A DNA stretch of 64,000 nt. Origin: Alistipes sp. Marseille-P5061. Its GTDB lineage: Bacteria > Bacteroidota > Bacteroidia > Bacteroidales > Rikenellaceae. Shown here one piece after another: positions 26,676 to 34,909 of this stretch. Below the pieces are notes generated by a model. That model was given only the letters and a program-made list of their open reading frames with translations. It was not told the DNA's origin and made no database searches. The first letter of the stretch is position 1. Each line of letters starts with the position of its first letter. The stretch covers positions 811,120 to 875,119 of the forward strand of contig NZ_LT985748.1 of NCBI RefSeq assembly GCF_900290115.1, written 5' to 3'. Position numbers and translations under genes: made by a program.

Positions 26676-27257
26676 ATGAAAAAGCCCGAAAACCGACCCT
26701 GGAAGGTCATCACCAGCGAATACCTCGCCCGCCGTCCCTGGTACACCGTACGCCACGAATGCGTCGAACTGCCCAACGGACGCCGCATCCCCGACTACTA
26801 CATCTTCGAATACCCCGACTGGGTGAACGTCATTGCCATCACGCCCCGGCGCGAGTTTGTCTTCGTGAGCCAGTACCGCCACGCCCTGGGCGAGACGGAC
26901 TACGAACTGGTGGCCGGCGTGAGCGAGCCGACGGACGCCTCGATGCTGGAGACCGCCCGGCGCGAGCTGCTCGAGGAGAGCGGCTACGGCGGCGGGCAGT
27001 GGCGCGAGCTGATGGTCATCGCCCCCAACCCCGCCACGCAGAACAACCTGACCCACTGCTTCGTGGCCGAGGGGGTCGAGCGCATCGGCGAGCAGCACCC
27101 CGATGCGACGGAGGACCTCAGCGTGCACCTCTTCACCGAGGCCGAGGTGCGCGAACTGCTCGACGAGGGGGCCATCCGCCAGGCGCTCATGGCGGCACCG
27201 CTGTGGCGCTACTTCTGCGAGTTGGGCGAGCAGCGCTGCGCCGCCGCAAGGCGATAG
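26676..27257 (+). CDS. Nudix hydrolase, ADP-sugar pyrophosphatase type
   Basis: A 193-residue cytoplasmic protein. The Nudix box is present as ETARRELLEESGYGG, preceded by ELVAGVSEPTDAS in place of the usual GGxxExGE. FVFVSQYRHALGETDYELVAG and APNPATQNNLTHCFVA are typical of ADP-ribose pyrophosphatases (the YRxxxxxxxxElpaG pattern). The probable reaction is hydrolysis of ADP-ribose or a related nucleotide sugar; the substrate is inferred. The ATG at 26676 follows the -7 element, so upstream extension of the frame is excluded. Confidence 0.88.
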   Translation: MKKPENRPWKVITSEYLARRPWYTVRHECVELPNGRRIPDYYIFEYPDWVNVIAITPRREFVFVSQYRHALGETDYELVAGVSEPTDASMLETARRELLEESGYGGGQWRELMVIAPNPATQNNLTHCFVAEGVERIGEQHPDATEDLSVHLFTEAEVRELLDEGAIRQALMAAPLWRYFCELGEQRCAAARR

Positions 27258-27283
27258 CAGAGGAGCGGTCGGCAGCACAAAAC

Positions 27284-27324
27284 AGACGAGGAGCACCCCG
27301 AAAGAGGCGCTCCTCGTCTTGTTT
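27284..27324. terminator. bidirectional terminator between convergent genes
   Basis: AGACGAGGAGC (27284-27294) pairs with GCTCCTCGTCT (27309-27319), followed by TGTTT. It separates the Nudix gene from the convergent nitroreductase gene. Confidence 0.7.
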
Positions 27325-27340
27325 ACGTCAATGTGGACTG

Positions 27341-28030
27341 CTACCTGCCCACGCTTTGGGCCAGTGCGAAGCAGTAGCGCGCCGGGTCGAGCTCCAGCAC
27401 CGAGAGCAGCTCGGGCGAGACGCTGCCGCGCGTAATCGAACGCAGGCCGTGGCCCGCCGTATAGAGGTTGACATTCTCGGCATAGCCGGCGGCATCCTGA
27501 CCGCAGAGGTAGTACTGGTGCTCCTCCGGAATGTTGCGCCCCTCGTAGACCGAGCGGTCGCCCACATAGACCAGATTGAGCGGCGCCGTCTCGACGAAGG
27601 GCTGCGCTCCCGACACCTTGCGGAAGTCACCCTCCTTGACGCGCACCAGCCGGTGCGCCTTGGCATCGTAGAGGTAGATGCCCTCGGCAAAGAAGGCATA
27701 GACGCGCAGCGGATAGAGACCGAGCGCCGAGGGGGCGGTCAGATGGTCGTTCTCGGGACGGTTGATACCCGCAGCGGCCCACAGCACACCCGACAGCTCC
27801 TCAAGCGAGAGGGCTTCGGGGGCATATTCACGCCACGAGCGGCGGTTCTGCAGCGCCTCGTTGATGGTGAGGCCGCTCTTCAGTTCGGGCTTCACGAGGG
27901 CAATCGTCTCGGCCATCTCCACCGGAGTACGCACCTCTTCGGGTGCCGTCCCGGAGGCGGCGTTGCCGGCGGAACGCGGGCCGCACGACACGAAGAGTGC
28001 CGCTACGGCCAAAGCAAGAAGTTCTTTCAT
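27341..28030 (-). CDS. nitroreductase-family lipoprotein (SagB-type)
   Basis: A 229-residue protein with lipoprotein signal MKELLALAVAALFVSC. The mature part starts the nitroreductase fold at LNxxRS-like LQNRRSWREYAPEALSLEELSGVLWAAAGINRP, with TAPSALGLYPLRVY and YLYDAKAHRLVRV following. This order is that of SagB-type oxidoreductases that bind FMN. The C-terminus (AAGYAENVNLYTAGHGLRSITRGSV) carries the family GLxxxxxG-like stretch. An exported nitroreductase is unusual in most bacteria but common in Bacteroidota. The substrate is unknown. Confidence 0.87.
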   Translation of the reverse strand: MKELLALAVAALFVSCGPRSAGNAASGTAPEEVRTPVEMAETIALVKPELKSGLTINEALQNRRSWREYAPEALSLEELSGVLWAAAGINRPENDHLTAPSALGLYPLRVYAFFAEGIYLYDAKAHRLVRVKEGDFRKVSGAQPFVETAPLNLVYVGDRSVYEGRNIPEEHQYYLCGQDAAGYAENVNLYTAGHGLRSITRGSVSPELLSVLELDPARYCFALAQSVGR

Positions 28031-28058
28031 ACGTTTTTCGAGTATTGAGGTTCTCCAG

Positions 28059-28066
28059 CAAAGATA
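28059..28066 (-). promoter_or_regulatory. -7 promoter element of the nitroreductase gene
   Basis: The minus strand reads TATCTTTG, an exact match, 29 bp before the ATG at 28030. Confidence 0.55.
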
Positions 28067-28160
28067 CGAATTTCATCCGTTTTCTCGCCTTCGCGGCGTT
28101 TTTTTTCGCCGGAACGGGAAATCGCCGCACCTGCAGCGGCCGGCTTCCCTCCAAAAAGGC

Positions 28161-28168
28161 TACCTTTG
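28161..28168 (+). promoter_or_regulatory. -7 promoter element that fixes the start of the EFR1-type gene
   Basis: TACCTTTG is an exact -7 box. Transcription should start near 28174, so the ATG at 28166 lies inside the promoter and the ATG at 28190 is the usable start. Confidence 0.6.
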
Positions 28169-28189
28169 CATCAACGACACACAAACGAC

Positions 28190-29026
28190 ATGAAACCCGA
28201 CAAGCTCGTCACCCTCTATTTCTCACCCACCGGCACCTCGCGGCGCATCGCCGAGGCCATCGCCGGCGGAATCCGCACGGCGGAGGAGCCCGCACCCCGC
28301 TGCTGCGACATCACCTTCGGCGCCGCTCCCGCCACGGAGCTCGACGCCGACGCTCTGCTCGTCGTCTCCGTTCCGGTCTATGGCGGGCACCCCGCACCGC
28401 TGGCGCTCGAGCGCATGGCGGCACTCCGCGGCCACGACACCCCCGCCGTCGCGGTGGTCCTCTACGGCAACCGCGCCTTCGACCATGCCCTCCGCGAACT
28501 AGACGCCTTCCTTGCCCAGCGGGGCTTCCGCACCGTAGCGGCAGGGGCCTTCATCGGCGAGCACTCCTACTCCTCGCCCGCCACGCCCATCGCCGCCGGG
28601 CGTCCCGACGACCGCGACCTGGGCGAAGCCCGGCTCTTCGGCGAGCGCATCCACGCTAAGCTCTCCGGTGCAGGGGCCGCATCCGTCGACGTCGCACGGC
28701 TCCGCACGCCCCACACCCCGCTGCTGCCGCTGCTGCGCTTCATCGCCTTTGCCCTCAGCTACCTCCGCCGCCAGAAGCGGCACCCCGTCGTGCTGCTTCC
28801 CCGAACCGACGCCGCACGCTGCATCCACTGCGGCCGCTGCGCCACAGGCTGCCCCACGGGGGCCATCACCCGCGGCCGCGAGGAGGAGACCGACCCTTCG
28901 CGCTGCATCCGCTGCTGCGCCTGCGTGAAGGGGTGCCCCGTCGGAGCCCGCAGCTTCGAGACCCCCTTCGCCGCTGCACTTGCCCGCAGCTTCGGCCGTC
29001 CGAAGCCCAACGTCACGCTGCTCTGA
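28190..29026 (+). CDS. EFR1-type flavodoxin-ferredoxin fusion
   Basis: A 278-residue cytoplasmic redox protein. The N-terminal half is a flavodoxin-like domain beginning TLYFSPTGTSRRIAEAIAGG (FMN phosphate loop) with VVSVPVYGGHPAPLALERM. The C-terminal part has two [4Fe-4S] motifs, CIHCGRCATGCPTGAI and CIRCCACVKGCPVGAR, each with the CxxCxxCxxxCP pattern. The family (EFrodoxin) is common in anaerobes; its partner is not known. The start is set at 28190 because the promoter overlaps the alternative ATG at 28166. Confidence 0.92.
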   Translation: MKPDKLVTLYFSPTGTSRRIAEAIAGGIRTAEEPAPRCCDITFGAAPATELDADALLVVSVPVYGGHPAPLALERMAALRGHDTPAVAVVLYGNRAFDHALRELDAFLAQRGFRTVAAGAFIGEHSYSSPATPIAAGRPDDRDLGEARLFGERIHAKLSGAGAASVDVARLRTPHTPLLPLLRFIAFALSYLRRQKRHPVVLLPRTDAARCIHCGRCATGCPTGAITRGREEETDPSRCIRCCACVKGCPVGARSFETPFAAALARSFGRPKPNVTLL

Positions 29027-29056
29027 GACGCCGGCACGAGGCGCCGCAAACGCCGT

Positions 29057-29094
29057 AAAAAAGGGAGGCCCGCACGATGCGGAGCCTCCCTTTA
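29057..29094. terminator. bidirectional terminator between convergent genes
   Basis: AAAGGGAGGC pairs with GCCTCCCTTT around a small inner GC/GC pairing, with an A-run on the left for the minus strand. Confidence 0.75.
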
Positions 29095-29118
29095 TCGTTG
29101 GCAGCCGGTGACTGCACG

Positions 29119-30312
29119 CTACTCCCAGTAGCCGTCGACGGTCATCGGAGCGTCGCCCACCTCAACCTTCATCTCGACCGGACGGTCGGCGCCGTTCGTA
29201 TAGCGGAAGAGGTAGCTGTGGTTCTTCTCGAGCAGGAACTTCAGCACGTCGTTCATGTCCTGCGTCGGGCCTGCGGTCCGGCCGCCGCCCACCTGCAGCC
29301 CGTCGGCGTTGAAGACGTCGACGTTGGCCGCCACGCGGTCACCCGACTCCGCGGCGTGGCGCGCATCGCGGAACATGCGGAACGAGACCCACACGTGCGT
29401 TCCCTGCTTCACCTGCTCGCTCTCACGCGAGGCGCTCAGGTCGATGTAGCGCTGCGAAACATTCACCGCATGCACCTCGCGCGACGACTCGCTCCACACC
29501 ATGGGGAACCAGTCGCCCGTCGGACGGAACGAGACGGCATAGACGGCATGCGCACGGTCGTCGGGCGAAGCCTTGCCGGCGTCGGCGAGGAACCACGCCT
29601 CGTCGAGCCCCGCATAGTAATACTCGGCAAAGTGCCACTCGCCGTCGAGCCACACCTCGGTCCAGCTGTGGTTGCCGCGGTTGTCGTGCCAGGCTGCCGT
29701 GCCGGCAAAGCGCGCCGGTACGCCCACCGCACGCAGCGCATCGACCAGCAGCACCGAGAGCCCCGTGCAGGAGGCCATGTGCTGGCGCATCGATTCGGCG
29801 GGGCTCTGGTTGGTCTTCTCACGCAGGGTGTTGTAGTCGACCTGCACCTCGTCGCGCAGACTGCGGTTGACCGCCTCGAAGGCCTCGCGCAGGGTCTTAC
29901 AGCCGGCCACGCGGGGGGCGAAGCGCCGGTAGAAGTCGGCGCGCCAGCTGTCGCGCACCTCGTCGACGGCCGCATAGGGAAGCACCTCGTTCAGGAAAAT
30001 CGAGTCGGGCAGACTCTGCGTCCACGGGAACTCGCTCCGCGCCCGGCAGGCGTAGTGCACATCCTCGCGCAGCAGGTCGAGCGCCATCGTGTCGCGGTCG
30101 CCCCGCGGCATCCAGGCAATCAGGTAGGCCATCGCCTCGCGCTCTTCGCAGGGCGTGTCGCTCAGCAGCGCACGCAGCGAGTCGGCACGCGGCGTCTCTT
30201 CGAGCGCCGCATCGAGCAGCGGGACGTAGGAGGCGGGAACACCCCGCCCGTAGGGATTCGGCGTACAGGCGCAGAGCACGACGCCGAGCAGCAGGAGCAG
30301 TTGTCTTTTCAT
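29119..30312 (-). CDS. transglutaminase-like lipoprotein
   Basis: A 397-residue protein with lipoprotein signal MKRQLLLLLGVVLCAC. The transglutaminase core lies at about residues 180-270: MRQHMASCTGLSVLLVDALRAVGVPARFAGTAAW holds the catalytic Cys, and RGNHSWTEVWLDGEWHFAEYY the catalytic His and following acidic residue. The N-terminal part is helical and has no domain I recognise; the C-terminal 110 residues (HVWVSFRMFRDAR...) look like a beta domain. Such proteins may act as cysteine peptidases rather than cross-linking enzymes. The stop overlaps nothing, and the gene is co-oriented with cutC, which overlaps its start by 4 bp. Confidence 0.88.
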   Translation of the reverse strand: MKRQLLLLLGVVLCACTPNPYGRGVPASYVPLLDAALEETPRADSLRALLSDTPCEEREAMAYLIAWMPRGDRDTMALDLLREDVHYACRARSEFPWTQSLPDSIFLNEVLPYAAVDEVRDSWRADFYRRFAPRVAGCKTLREAFEAVNRSLRDEVQVDYNTLREKTNQSPAESMRQHMASCTGLSVLLVDALRAVGVPARFAGTAAWHDNRGNHSWTEVWLDGEWHFAEYYYAGLDEAWFLADAGKASPDDRAHAVYAVSFRPTGDWFPMVWSESSREVHAVNVSQRYIDLSASRESEQVKQGTHVWVSFRMFRDARHAAESGDRVAANVDVFNADGLQVGGGRTAGPTQDMNDVLKFLLEKNHSYLFRYTNGADRPVEMKVEVGDAPMTVDGYWE

Positions 30313-31046
30313 GGTTCAAGTTGGGTTAGTATCTGACGGACGAGCTCTTCGTCCGCATCGGTTACCACATATTCGGGCACCTCGGCGCAGCCCCCCATCG
30401 AGACGGCAGGGTTGCGGTAGCGCATCGCGCTCTCGCGGCTGCGGCGGGCGCTGAAGTGTAGGGCATCGACCCCCGTTGCGGCCAGCAGGCGGGCATTCGA
30501 GGCGTTGACGCCGCTGCCGGCCATGACCTCGATGCGACCGGCCGCCCGGGCGACCAGCGCACGCAGCTGCTCGATGCCTTCGAGCGCCGTATTGCGGCCT
30601 CCCGAGGTGAGCACGCGGCGGCAGCCGCAGGCGATGAGCGCCTCGAGCGCCCGCTGCGGGTCGCGCACCATGTCGAATGCGCGGTGGAAGGTCACCTCGA
30701 GGGGTCCCGCCTCGCGCGCCAGGCGGGTCGTACGCTCCACGTCGACCTCGCCGTCGGCCGTCAGCAGCCCCAGCACCACACCGTCGGCTCCGCACTCGCG
30801 GGCGAAGCGTATCTCGGCGGCCATCAGCTCGACCTCGTCGTCGGTATAGAGAAAATCGCCGCCGCGCGGGCGAATCATCACGCTCAGCCGCACGCCCCCG
30901 AGCGAACGGGCGTAGCGCAGCAGTGCGGCCGAGGGGGTGGTGCCCCCCTCGAGCGGGGCGGAGCAGAGTTCGATGCGCGACACGCCGCAGCGGCGGGCCA
31001 CGTCGCACGCCGCACGCGTATAGGCACACAGTTCGGTTGTAATCAT
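30309..31046 (-). CDS. cutC: CutC family protein
   Basis: A TIM-barrel protein of 245 residues, historically linked to copper homeostasis, although its real function is uncertain. SRIELCSAPLEGGTTPSAALL, RLSVMIRPRGGDFLYTDDEVELM, VVLGLLTADGEVDVERTTRLA, VTFHRAFDMVRDP, VLTSGGRNTALEG and IEVMAGSGVNASNA are CutC landmarks in order. The start at 31046 (MITTELCAYT) is chosen because a -7-like element at 31076-31083 lies inside the longer version of the frame. It overlaps the downstream transglutaminase-like gene by 4 bp. Confidence 0.94.
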   Translation of the reverse strand: MITTELCAYTRAACDVARRCGVSRIELCSAPLEGGTTPSAALLRYARSLGGVRLSVMIRPRGGDFLYTDDEVELMAAEIRFARECGADGVVLGLLTADGEVDVERTTRLAREAGPLEVTFHRAFDMVRDPQRALEALIACGCRRVLTSGGRNTALEGIEQLRALVARAAGRIEVMAGSGVNASNARLLAATGVDALHFSARRSRESAMRYRNPAVSMGGCAEVPEYVVTDADEELVRQILTQLEP

Positions 31047-31075
31047 CGGAAAGAGGGTTGGCGGTATTCGGTCGA

Positions 31076-31083
31076 TAAAGGTA
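31076..31083 (-). promoter_or_regulatory. -7-like element of cutC
   Basis: The minus strand reads TACCTTTA, one mismatch from TAnnTTTG, 29 bp before the chosen cutC ATG. Confidence 0.4.
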
Positions 31084-31119
31084 CGAAAAGCGCGCGAGAA
31101 ATCCAATCCGCGCGGCGCA

Positions 31120-31695
31120 CTACCGCAGCAGCACCGTCACCGACATGGGGCCGTGGGCGCCGAAGACCAGCGCCTGCTCGATGTCGGCCGTCTTCGAGGG
31201 GCCCGAGACGAAGCAGCCGTAATCGAAGTCAGCCACATCGGGCCGCACGACCGCCTCGTGCATCGTATCGACCAGCGCGTCGCGCGGGATGACGATGAGC
31301 AGCGCCGTGGCCCCGAAGTAGAGCGCCTTGTGGCGGATGTTCTGGCGAATCCATACGGCACCGTTCTCGGCCACGCCGAAGCAACCCTCGACAACGGCCA
31401 GCTCGACGTCGACCAGCGAGCGGGCATCCTCCGCCTCGTCGGGATTCATCGTCGCTCCGGCATCGGGCATCGTCGAGGCAATCTGCCGCACCTCGGGATA
31501 GCAGCGGCGCACGGCAGCGGCGAGCGATTCACCCTCCTCGACCCATACGGCCCGGCCCCCGGCAGCGGCGAGCCGCTCGGCGAAGGTGGCCGCACGGTCG
31601 TCGAAACGCTGCGGCGTGAAGTCAAACTGGGGATAGGGGTATTCGGGCATGCCGTCACGGGCGATGCGCTCGAGAATCTTCGCTTTGCTATTCAT
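31120..31695 (-). CDS. lutC: LutC/YkgG-type LUD-domain protein
   Basis: A 191-residue LUD-domain protein, third member of the L-lactate oxidation complex LutABC. VDVELAVVEGCFGVAENGAVWI and the C-terminal DYGCFVSGPSKTADIEQALVFGAHGPMSVTVLLR are the family signature. The start at 31695 (MNSKAKILERIARDG) overlaps lutB by 8 bp, favouring coupling; a longer frame would run inside lutB. In place and order (lutA-lutB-lutC) it matches operons that oxidise L-lactate to pyruvate. Confidence 0.93.
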   Translation of the reverse strand: MNSKAKILERIARDGMPEYPYPQFDFTPQRFDDRAATFAERLAAAGGRAVWVEEGESLAAAVRRCYPEVRQIASTMPDAGATMNPDEAEDARSLVDVELAVVEGCFGVAENGAVWIRQNIRHKALYFGATALLIVIPRDALVDTMHEAVVRPDVADFDYGCFVSGPSKTADIEQALVFGAHGPMSVTVLLR

Positions 31696-33073
31696 GGTCG
31701 GTCGTTTTTTCGATTCCGCCCCGCTTCCAGAGGGCATTGAAGGTATGGGGTGCGAAACGGGGCATGGCACGTCCCGGAGCACACCAGGGATTCAGCCCGT
31801 TGTCGAGCATCCACGCCGGGAGGTGTTCGGCCACGCGGGCCAGCGCAATGCCGCCGTAGAAGCAGCGCGGCGAGCGCATGATGACGTCCATCGCCTTGAC
31901 GGCCGCCTTCTTGGCGGGGTCGGCCAGATGGTCGCGGTCGAGCTGCTGGCGCCAGAGGTAGATTTGTTCGCCCAGGTCGATTTTCGCCGGGCAGACGTGC
32001 GAGCAGGAGTAGCAGAGCGAGCAGGCCGAGACGTTGCCGTGGTGGAGCTTGGGCGAGCGCAGCATCGAGAGGTTGATGCCCAGCGGTCCGGGGATGAAGT
32101 AGGAGTAGGAGTATCCGCCCGAGCGGCGATAGACCGGGCAGGTGTTCATGCAGGCGCCGCAGCGCAGGCACTTGAGCATGTTGCGGTGCGCCTCGTTGGC
32201 CAGCCACTCCGTACGGCCGTTGTCGACGATGATGACGTGGATGCGCTTGCCGGGGGCGGGACGGCGGTAGAGCGAGGTGTAGGTGGTCACGGGCTGTCCC
32301 GTACCCGAGCGGGCCAGCAGCCGCGTGAAGACGCCCAGCGCCCGCATGTCGGGAATCACCTTCTCGAGCCCCATGATGGCGATGTGCAGGTCGCAGAACG
32401 AGGTGCCAAGGTCGGCATTGCCCTCGTTCGTGCAGACGGCCAGGGCGCCCGTCTCGGCGACGGCGAAGTTGACGCCCGTCATCGAGATGTCGGCCCCGAG
32501 GAACTTGGCGCGCAGGTTGCGCCGCGCCGCATGGGTCAGGTAGGTCGGGTCGCTGTTGCCCGGTTCGGTGCCCATCTCGCGAGTGAAGAGCGCGCCGACC
32601 TCCTCGCGCCGCACGCCGATGGCCGGCAGCACGATGTGGCTCGGGGGGAGCTTCAGCAGCTGCATGATGCGCTCGCCCAGGTCACTCTCGACGGCATCGA
32701 CCCCGCGCTCGCGCAGGTAGGGGGTCAGGCCGCACTCCTCCGAGAGCATCGACTTGCTCTTGATGAGGTTCTGCCCGCCGTGCTCCTGGACCAGGCGCCA
32801 CACCGTGGCGTTCATCTCGGCGGCATCCTCGGCCCAGTGGACCTCGATGCCGTTGGCCGTGGCGTTGCGCTCGAAGAGTTCGAGGTAGTGGCCCAGACGG
32901 CTGAGCGTATGTCGTTTGATGGCGGATGCCGTCTCGCGCAGCGACTCCCACTCGGGAACCGTATGCGCCATCCGGTCGCGCTTTTCGCGCACGGCGTAAA
33001 GCGCCCGGTCGTGCCACGCCATGCGTTCGGCGTCGGCTACGAACCGCTTTGCTGCTTTGGAATGGCTGCTCAT
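31688..33073 (-). CDS. lutB: LutB-type iron-sulfur lactate oxidation protein
   Basis: A 461-residue protein with an N-terminal LUD domain (SMLSEECGLTPYLRERGVDAVESDLGERI, VNFAVAETGALAVCTNEGNADLG) and C-terminal ferredoxin-like motifs: CLRCGACMNTCPVYR and ACSLCYSCSHVCPAKIDLG, giving two [4Fe-4S] clusters. This is the LutB layout. The start at 33073 (MSSHSKAAKRF) overlaps the lutA stop by 4 bp. The product probably carries electrons from lactate in a complex with LutA and LutC. Confidence 0.95.
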   Translation of the reverse strand: MSSHSKAAKRFVADAERMAWHDRALYAVREKRDRMAHTVPEWESLRETASAIKRHTLSRLGHYLELFERNATANGIEVHWAEDAAEMNATVWRLVQEHGGQNLIKSKSMLSEECGLTPYLRERGVDAVESDLGERIMQLLKLPPSHIVLPAIGVRREEVGALFTREMGTEPGNSDPTYLTHAARRNLRAKFLGADISMTGVNFAVAETGALAVCTNEGNADLGTSFCDLHIAIMGLEKVIPDMRALGVFTRLLARSGTGQPVTTYTSLYRRPAPGKRIHVIIVDNGRTEWLANEAHRNMLKCLRCGACMNTCPVYRRSGGYSYSYFIPGPLGINLSMLRSPKLHHGNVSACSLCYSCSHVCPAKIDLGEQIYLWRQQLDRDHLADPAKKAAVKAMDVIMRSPRCFYGGIALARVAEHLPAWMLDNGLNPWCAPGRAMPRFAPHTFNALWKRGGIEKTTDHE

Positions 33074-33810
33074 GAGTGCGAATTGAGAATTTCGACAATG
33101 TGGATGGTCTTCACGGGGAGCTTCTCGTGGTCGATGACCCCCTGCATGTGCATCAGGCAGGAGGAGTCGGCGCCCGTGATGTATTCGGCGCCCGTTGACA
33201 TGTGGTCGCGCACCTTGTCGCGTCCCATGGCGCACGACACGGCGTTCTCCTCGACGGAGAACATGCCGCCGAAGCCGCAGCACTCGTCGCGCCGCGCGGG
33301 TTCGCGGACCTCGATGCCGTCGACCATCTCGAGCAGGTCGCGCAGCTTCGAGAGGTAGGGCTCGTGCCGCTCGCTGGGCGACGAAAGGCCCAGCCGGCGC
33401 ACGCCGTGGCAGGAGTTGTGGAGGCTCACCCGGTGGGGGAAGCGGGCGTCGAGCCGCTCGGGGCGGACGACGTCGTGGATGAATTCGCAGATTTCCCAGA
33501 TGCGAGAATCGACGCAGGCATGCTCGTCGTAGTGCTCCAGCAGCCGGGGATAACCCTCCTTGACGAAGACCACGCAGCTGGCCGAGGGGGCCACCACGTA
33601 GTCGAAGCGTGCGAAGAGGTCGTTCAGCCGTTCAGCCAGCGGTTTGGCATCCTGCTCGAACCCGGCGTTGGCCATCGGCTGGCCGCAGCAGGTCTGGTCG
33701 AGCGGATACTCCACGTCGCACCCCAGCCGAACGAGCAGTTCGTAGGAGGCGCGCGCCACCTGGGGGTAGAGCGCGTTGATATAACAGGGGATAAAGAGTC
33801 CGACTTTCAT
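33070..33810 (-). CDS. lutA: LutA-type CCG-domain (heterodisulfide-reductase-like) protein
   Basis: A 246-residue protein with two cysteine-rich CCG domains: PLDQTCCGQPMANAGF, LHNSCHGVR, ARRDECCGFGGMFSV and ADSSCLMHMQG. This is the pattern of LutA/GlpC-type subunits that hold Fe-S centres. It heads the lutABC operon, with ATGA overlap to lutB. L-lactate oxidation is the likely role from the complete operon; no lactate permease or LutR-type regulator is next to it. Confidence 0.94.
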   Translation of the reverse strand: MKVGLFIPCYINALYPQVARASYELLVRLGCDVEYPLDQTCCGQPMANAGFEQDAKPLAERLNDLFARFDYVVAPSASCVVFVKEGYPRLLEHYDEHACVDSRIWEICEFIHDVVRPERLDARFPHRVSLHNSCHGVRRLGLSSPSERHEPYLSKLRDLLEMVDGIEVREPARRDECCGFGGMFSVEENAVSCAMGRDKVRDHMSTGAEYITGADSSCLMHMQGVIDHEKLPVKTIHIVEILNSHS

Positions 33811-33868
33811 CGATTGTTCTTTGTAAGGTTACGGATATGTTTGTCTGTATGGCGCAAAAACCGGCCTC

Positions 33869-33876
33869 AAAGATAG
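33869..33876 (-). promoter_or_regulatory. -7 promoter element of lutABC
   Basis: The minus strand reads TATCTTTG, an exact match, 59 bp before the lutA ATG. No -33 TTTG is seen at the usual spacing. Confidence 0.5.
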
Positions 33877-33879
33877 CGT

Positions 33880-34197
33880 GAATTGCGCCAACTTGATATC
33901 GAACGGCCCGATTTTCGCCGTTGCCGGTCGAATTTTTCCGTTCCCCTCCCCGCACGCAACCGTCGGGCACGGGCGCCGGATGCCGCAGGAGCGCTTCCGG
34001 CCGAAGCGCGCCAGGCGGTCGACATCCCCGCCGCCGCGCTCAATTCCGCCCCCGGTGCACCACCCCGCTACCCCGAGGCGGCAATGAGTCGGTTCGGGCC
34101 CCAGCCCAACTCCGCAGCGACCTCCCCCTCCTCCGGCCCGGTCCGCATCGACAAAGGCGCGGCAACCGCCCGCTCCCGGTCCGGCCCCGCAGGGCAC
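33880..34197. other. 318-bp stretch between lutA and hsp20 without a recognisable gene
   Basis: Open frames on both strands have low-complexity Pro/Arg/Ala products. Apart from the lut promoter at the left edge and the hsp20 terminator at the right edge, no signal was seen. Confidence 0.5.
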
Positions 34198-34232
34198 AAA
34201 AAAAGGGAGAATCCCCTTGCAGGAATTCTCCC
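34198..34232 (-). terminator. intrinsic terminator of hsp20
   Basis: On the minus strand GGGAGAAT pairs with ATTCTCCC with an interrupted inner part, followed by seven T. Confidence 0.85.
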
Positions 34233-34254
34233 TCGTTCGGCTTGGCTGCGACGA

Positions 34255-34692
34255 TTATTTGATTTCGATGCGACGCGATGCAGGAGCCTTCTCCTCGACC
34301 TTCTTCTTGGGAATGTCGATGGTCATCACTCCGTGCTCGACCTTGGCCGAAATCTTCTCGGTCTCGACGTTGTCAGGCAGCAGCAGGCTCTGCTGGAAGC
34401 GGCTGTACGAGAACTCGCGACGCAGGTAGGTACCCTTCTTCTTGGGATCCTCCTCCTTCTCCTCGTTCTTCTTCTCCATCGAGATGACCAGCTCGTTGTC
34501 GGGGTTGACGTCGACATGGAAGTCTTCCTTGGTCATGCCCGGCGCTGCCACCTCAATGCGGAACTCGTCCTCATTCTCGATGATGTTGACGGCCGGAGAG
34601 GTCGTGTTGCGCTTCTCAAGCCACTCATTGTCGAAGAAATCATTGAAAATACTCGGCAACCAATTCTGATTGTTACGTCTTGCAGGTACCAT
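34255..34692 (-). CDS. Hsp20 small heat-shock protein
   Basis: A 145-residue holdase chaperone that binds unfolding proteins in the cytoplasm. The alpha-crystallin domain spans about residues 35-130 (VNIIENEDEFRIEVAAPGMTKEDFHVDVN, LRREFSYSRFQQSLLLPDNVETEKISAKVEHGVMTIDIPKK). The A-x-x-x-n-G-v-L region is represented by KVEHGVMTI and the C-terminal IxI-type motif by IEIK. It starts with VPARRNNQNWLPSIFNDFF. The ribosome-binding site AGGAGGA is a near-perfect Shine-Dalgarno sequence, unusual for this phylum. Heat induction is expected but not shown by a recognisable site. Confidence 0.95.
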   Translation of the reverse strand: MVPARRNNQNWLPSIFNDFFDNEWLEKRNTTSPAVNIIENEDEFRIEVAAPGMTKEDFHVDVNPDNELVISMEKKNEEKEEDPKKKGTYLRREFSYSRFQQSLLLPDNVETEKISAKVEHGVMTIDIPKKKVEEKAPASRRIEIK

Positions 34693-34699
34693 AGTTTTG

Positions 34700-34706
34700 T
34701 CCTCCT
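34700..34706 (-). promoter_or_regulatory. strong Shine-Dalgarno sequence of hsp20
   Basis: The minus strand reads AGGAGGA, ending 7 bp before the ATG. Most genes in this window have A-rich leaders without a clear Shine-Dalgarno sequence. Confidence 0.8.
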
Positions 34707-34897
34707 ATTTATTTTAGTTCAACATTTGCTTTTTTGGACCCGCCCCTTTCGGAGCGGCTTCGCCCCCAATATGGTCAAATGCCGTGCCAGAAGGCCAAAG
34801 CGCACAGTGTGTCACAAATTGTCACAAAAGCGGACGATTCGTCATGACAAAGAAAGACTCCGCACGCCATTTCGTCGCAACTTGGCCGAAGAATCGC

Positions 34898-34905
34898 TAC
34901 CTTTG
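34898..34905 (+). promoter_or_regulatory. -7 promoter element immediately before the GNAT start
   Basis: TACCTTTG is an exact -7 box only 4 bp before the ATG at 34910, which would put the transcript start at or inside the start codon. Confidence 0.5.
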
Positions 34906-34909
34906 CGGC

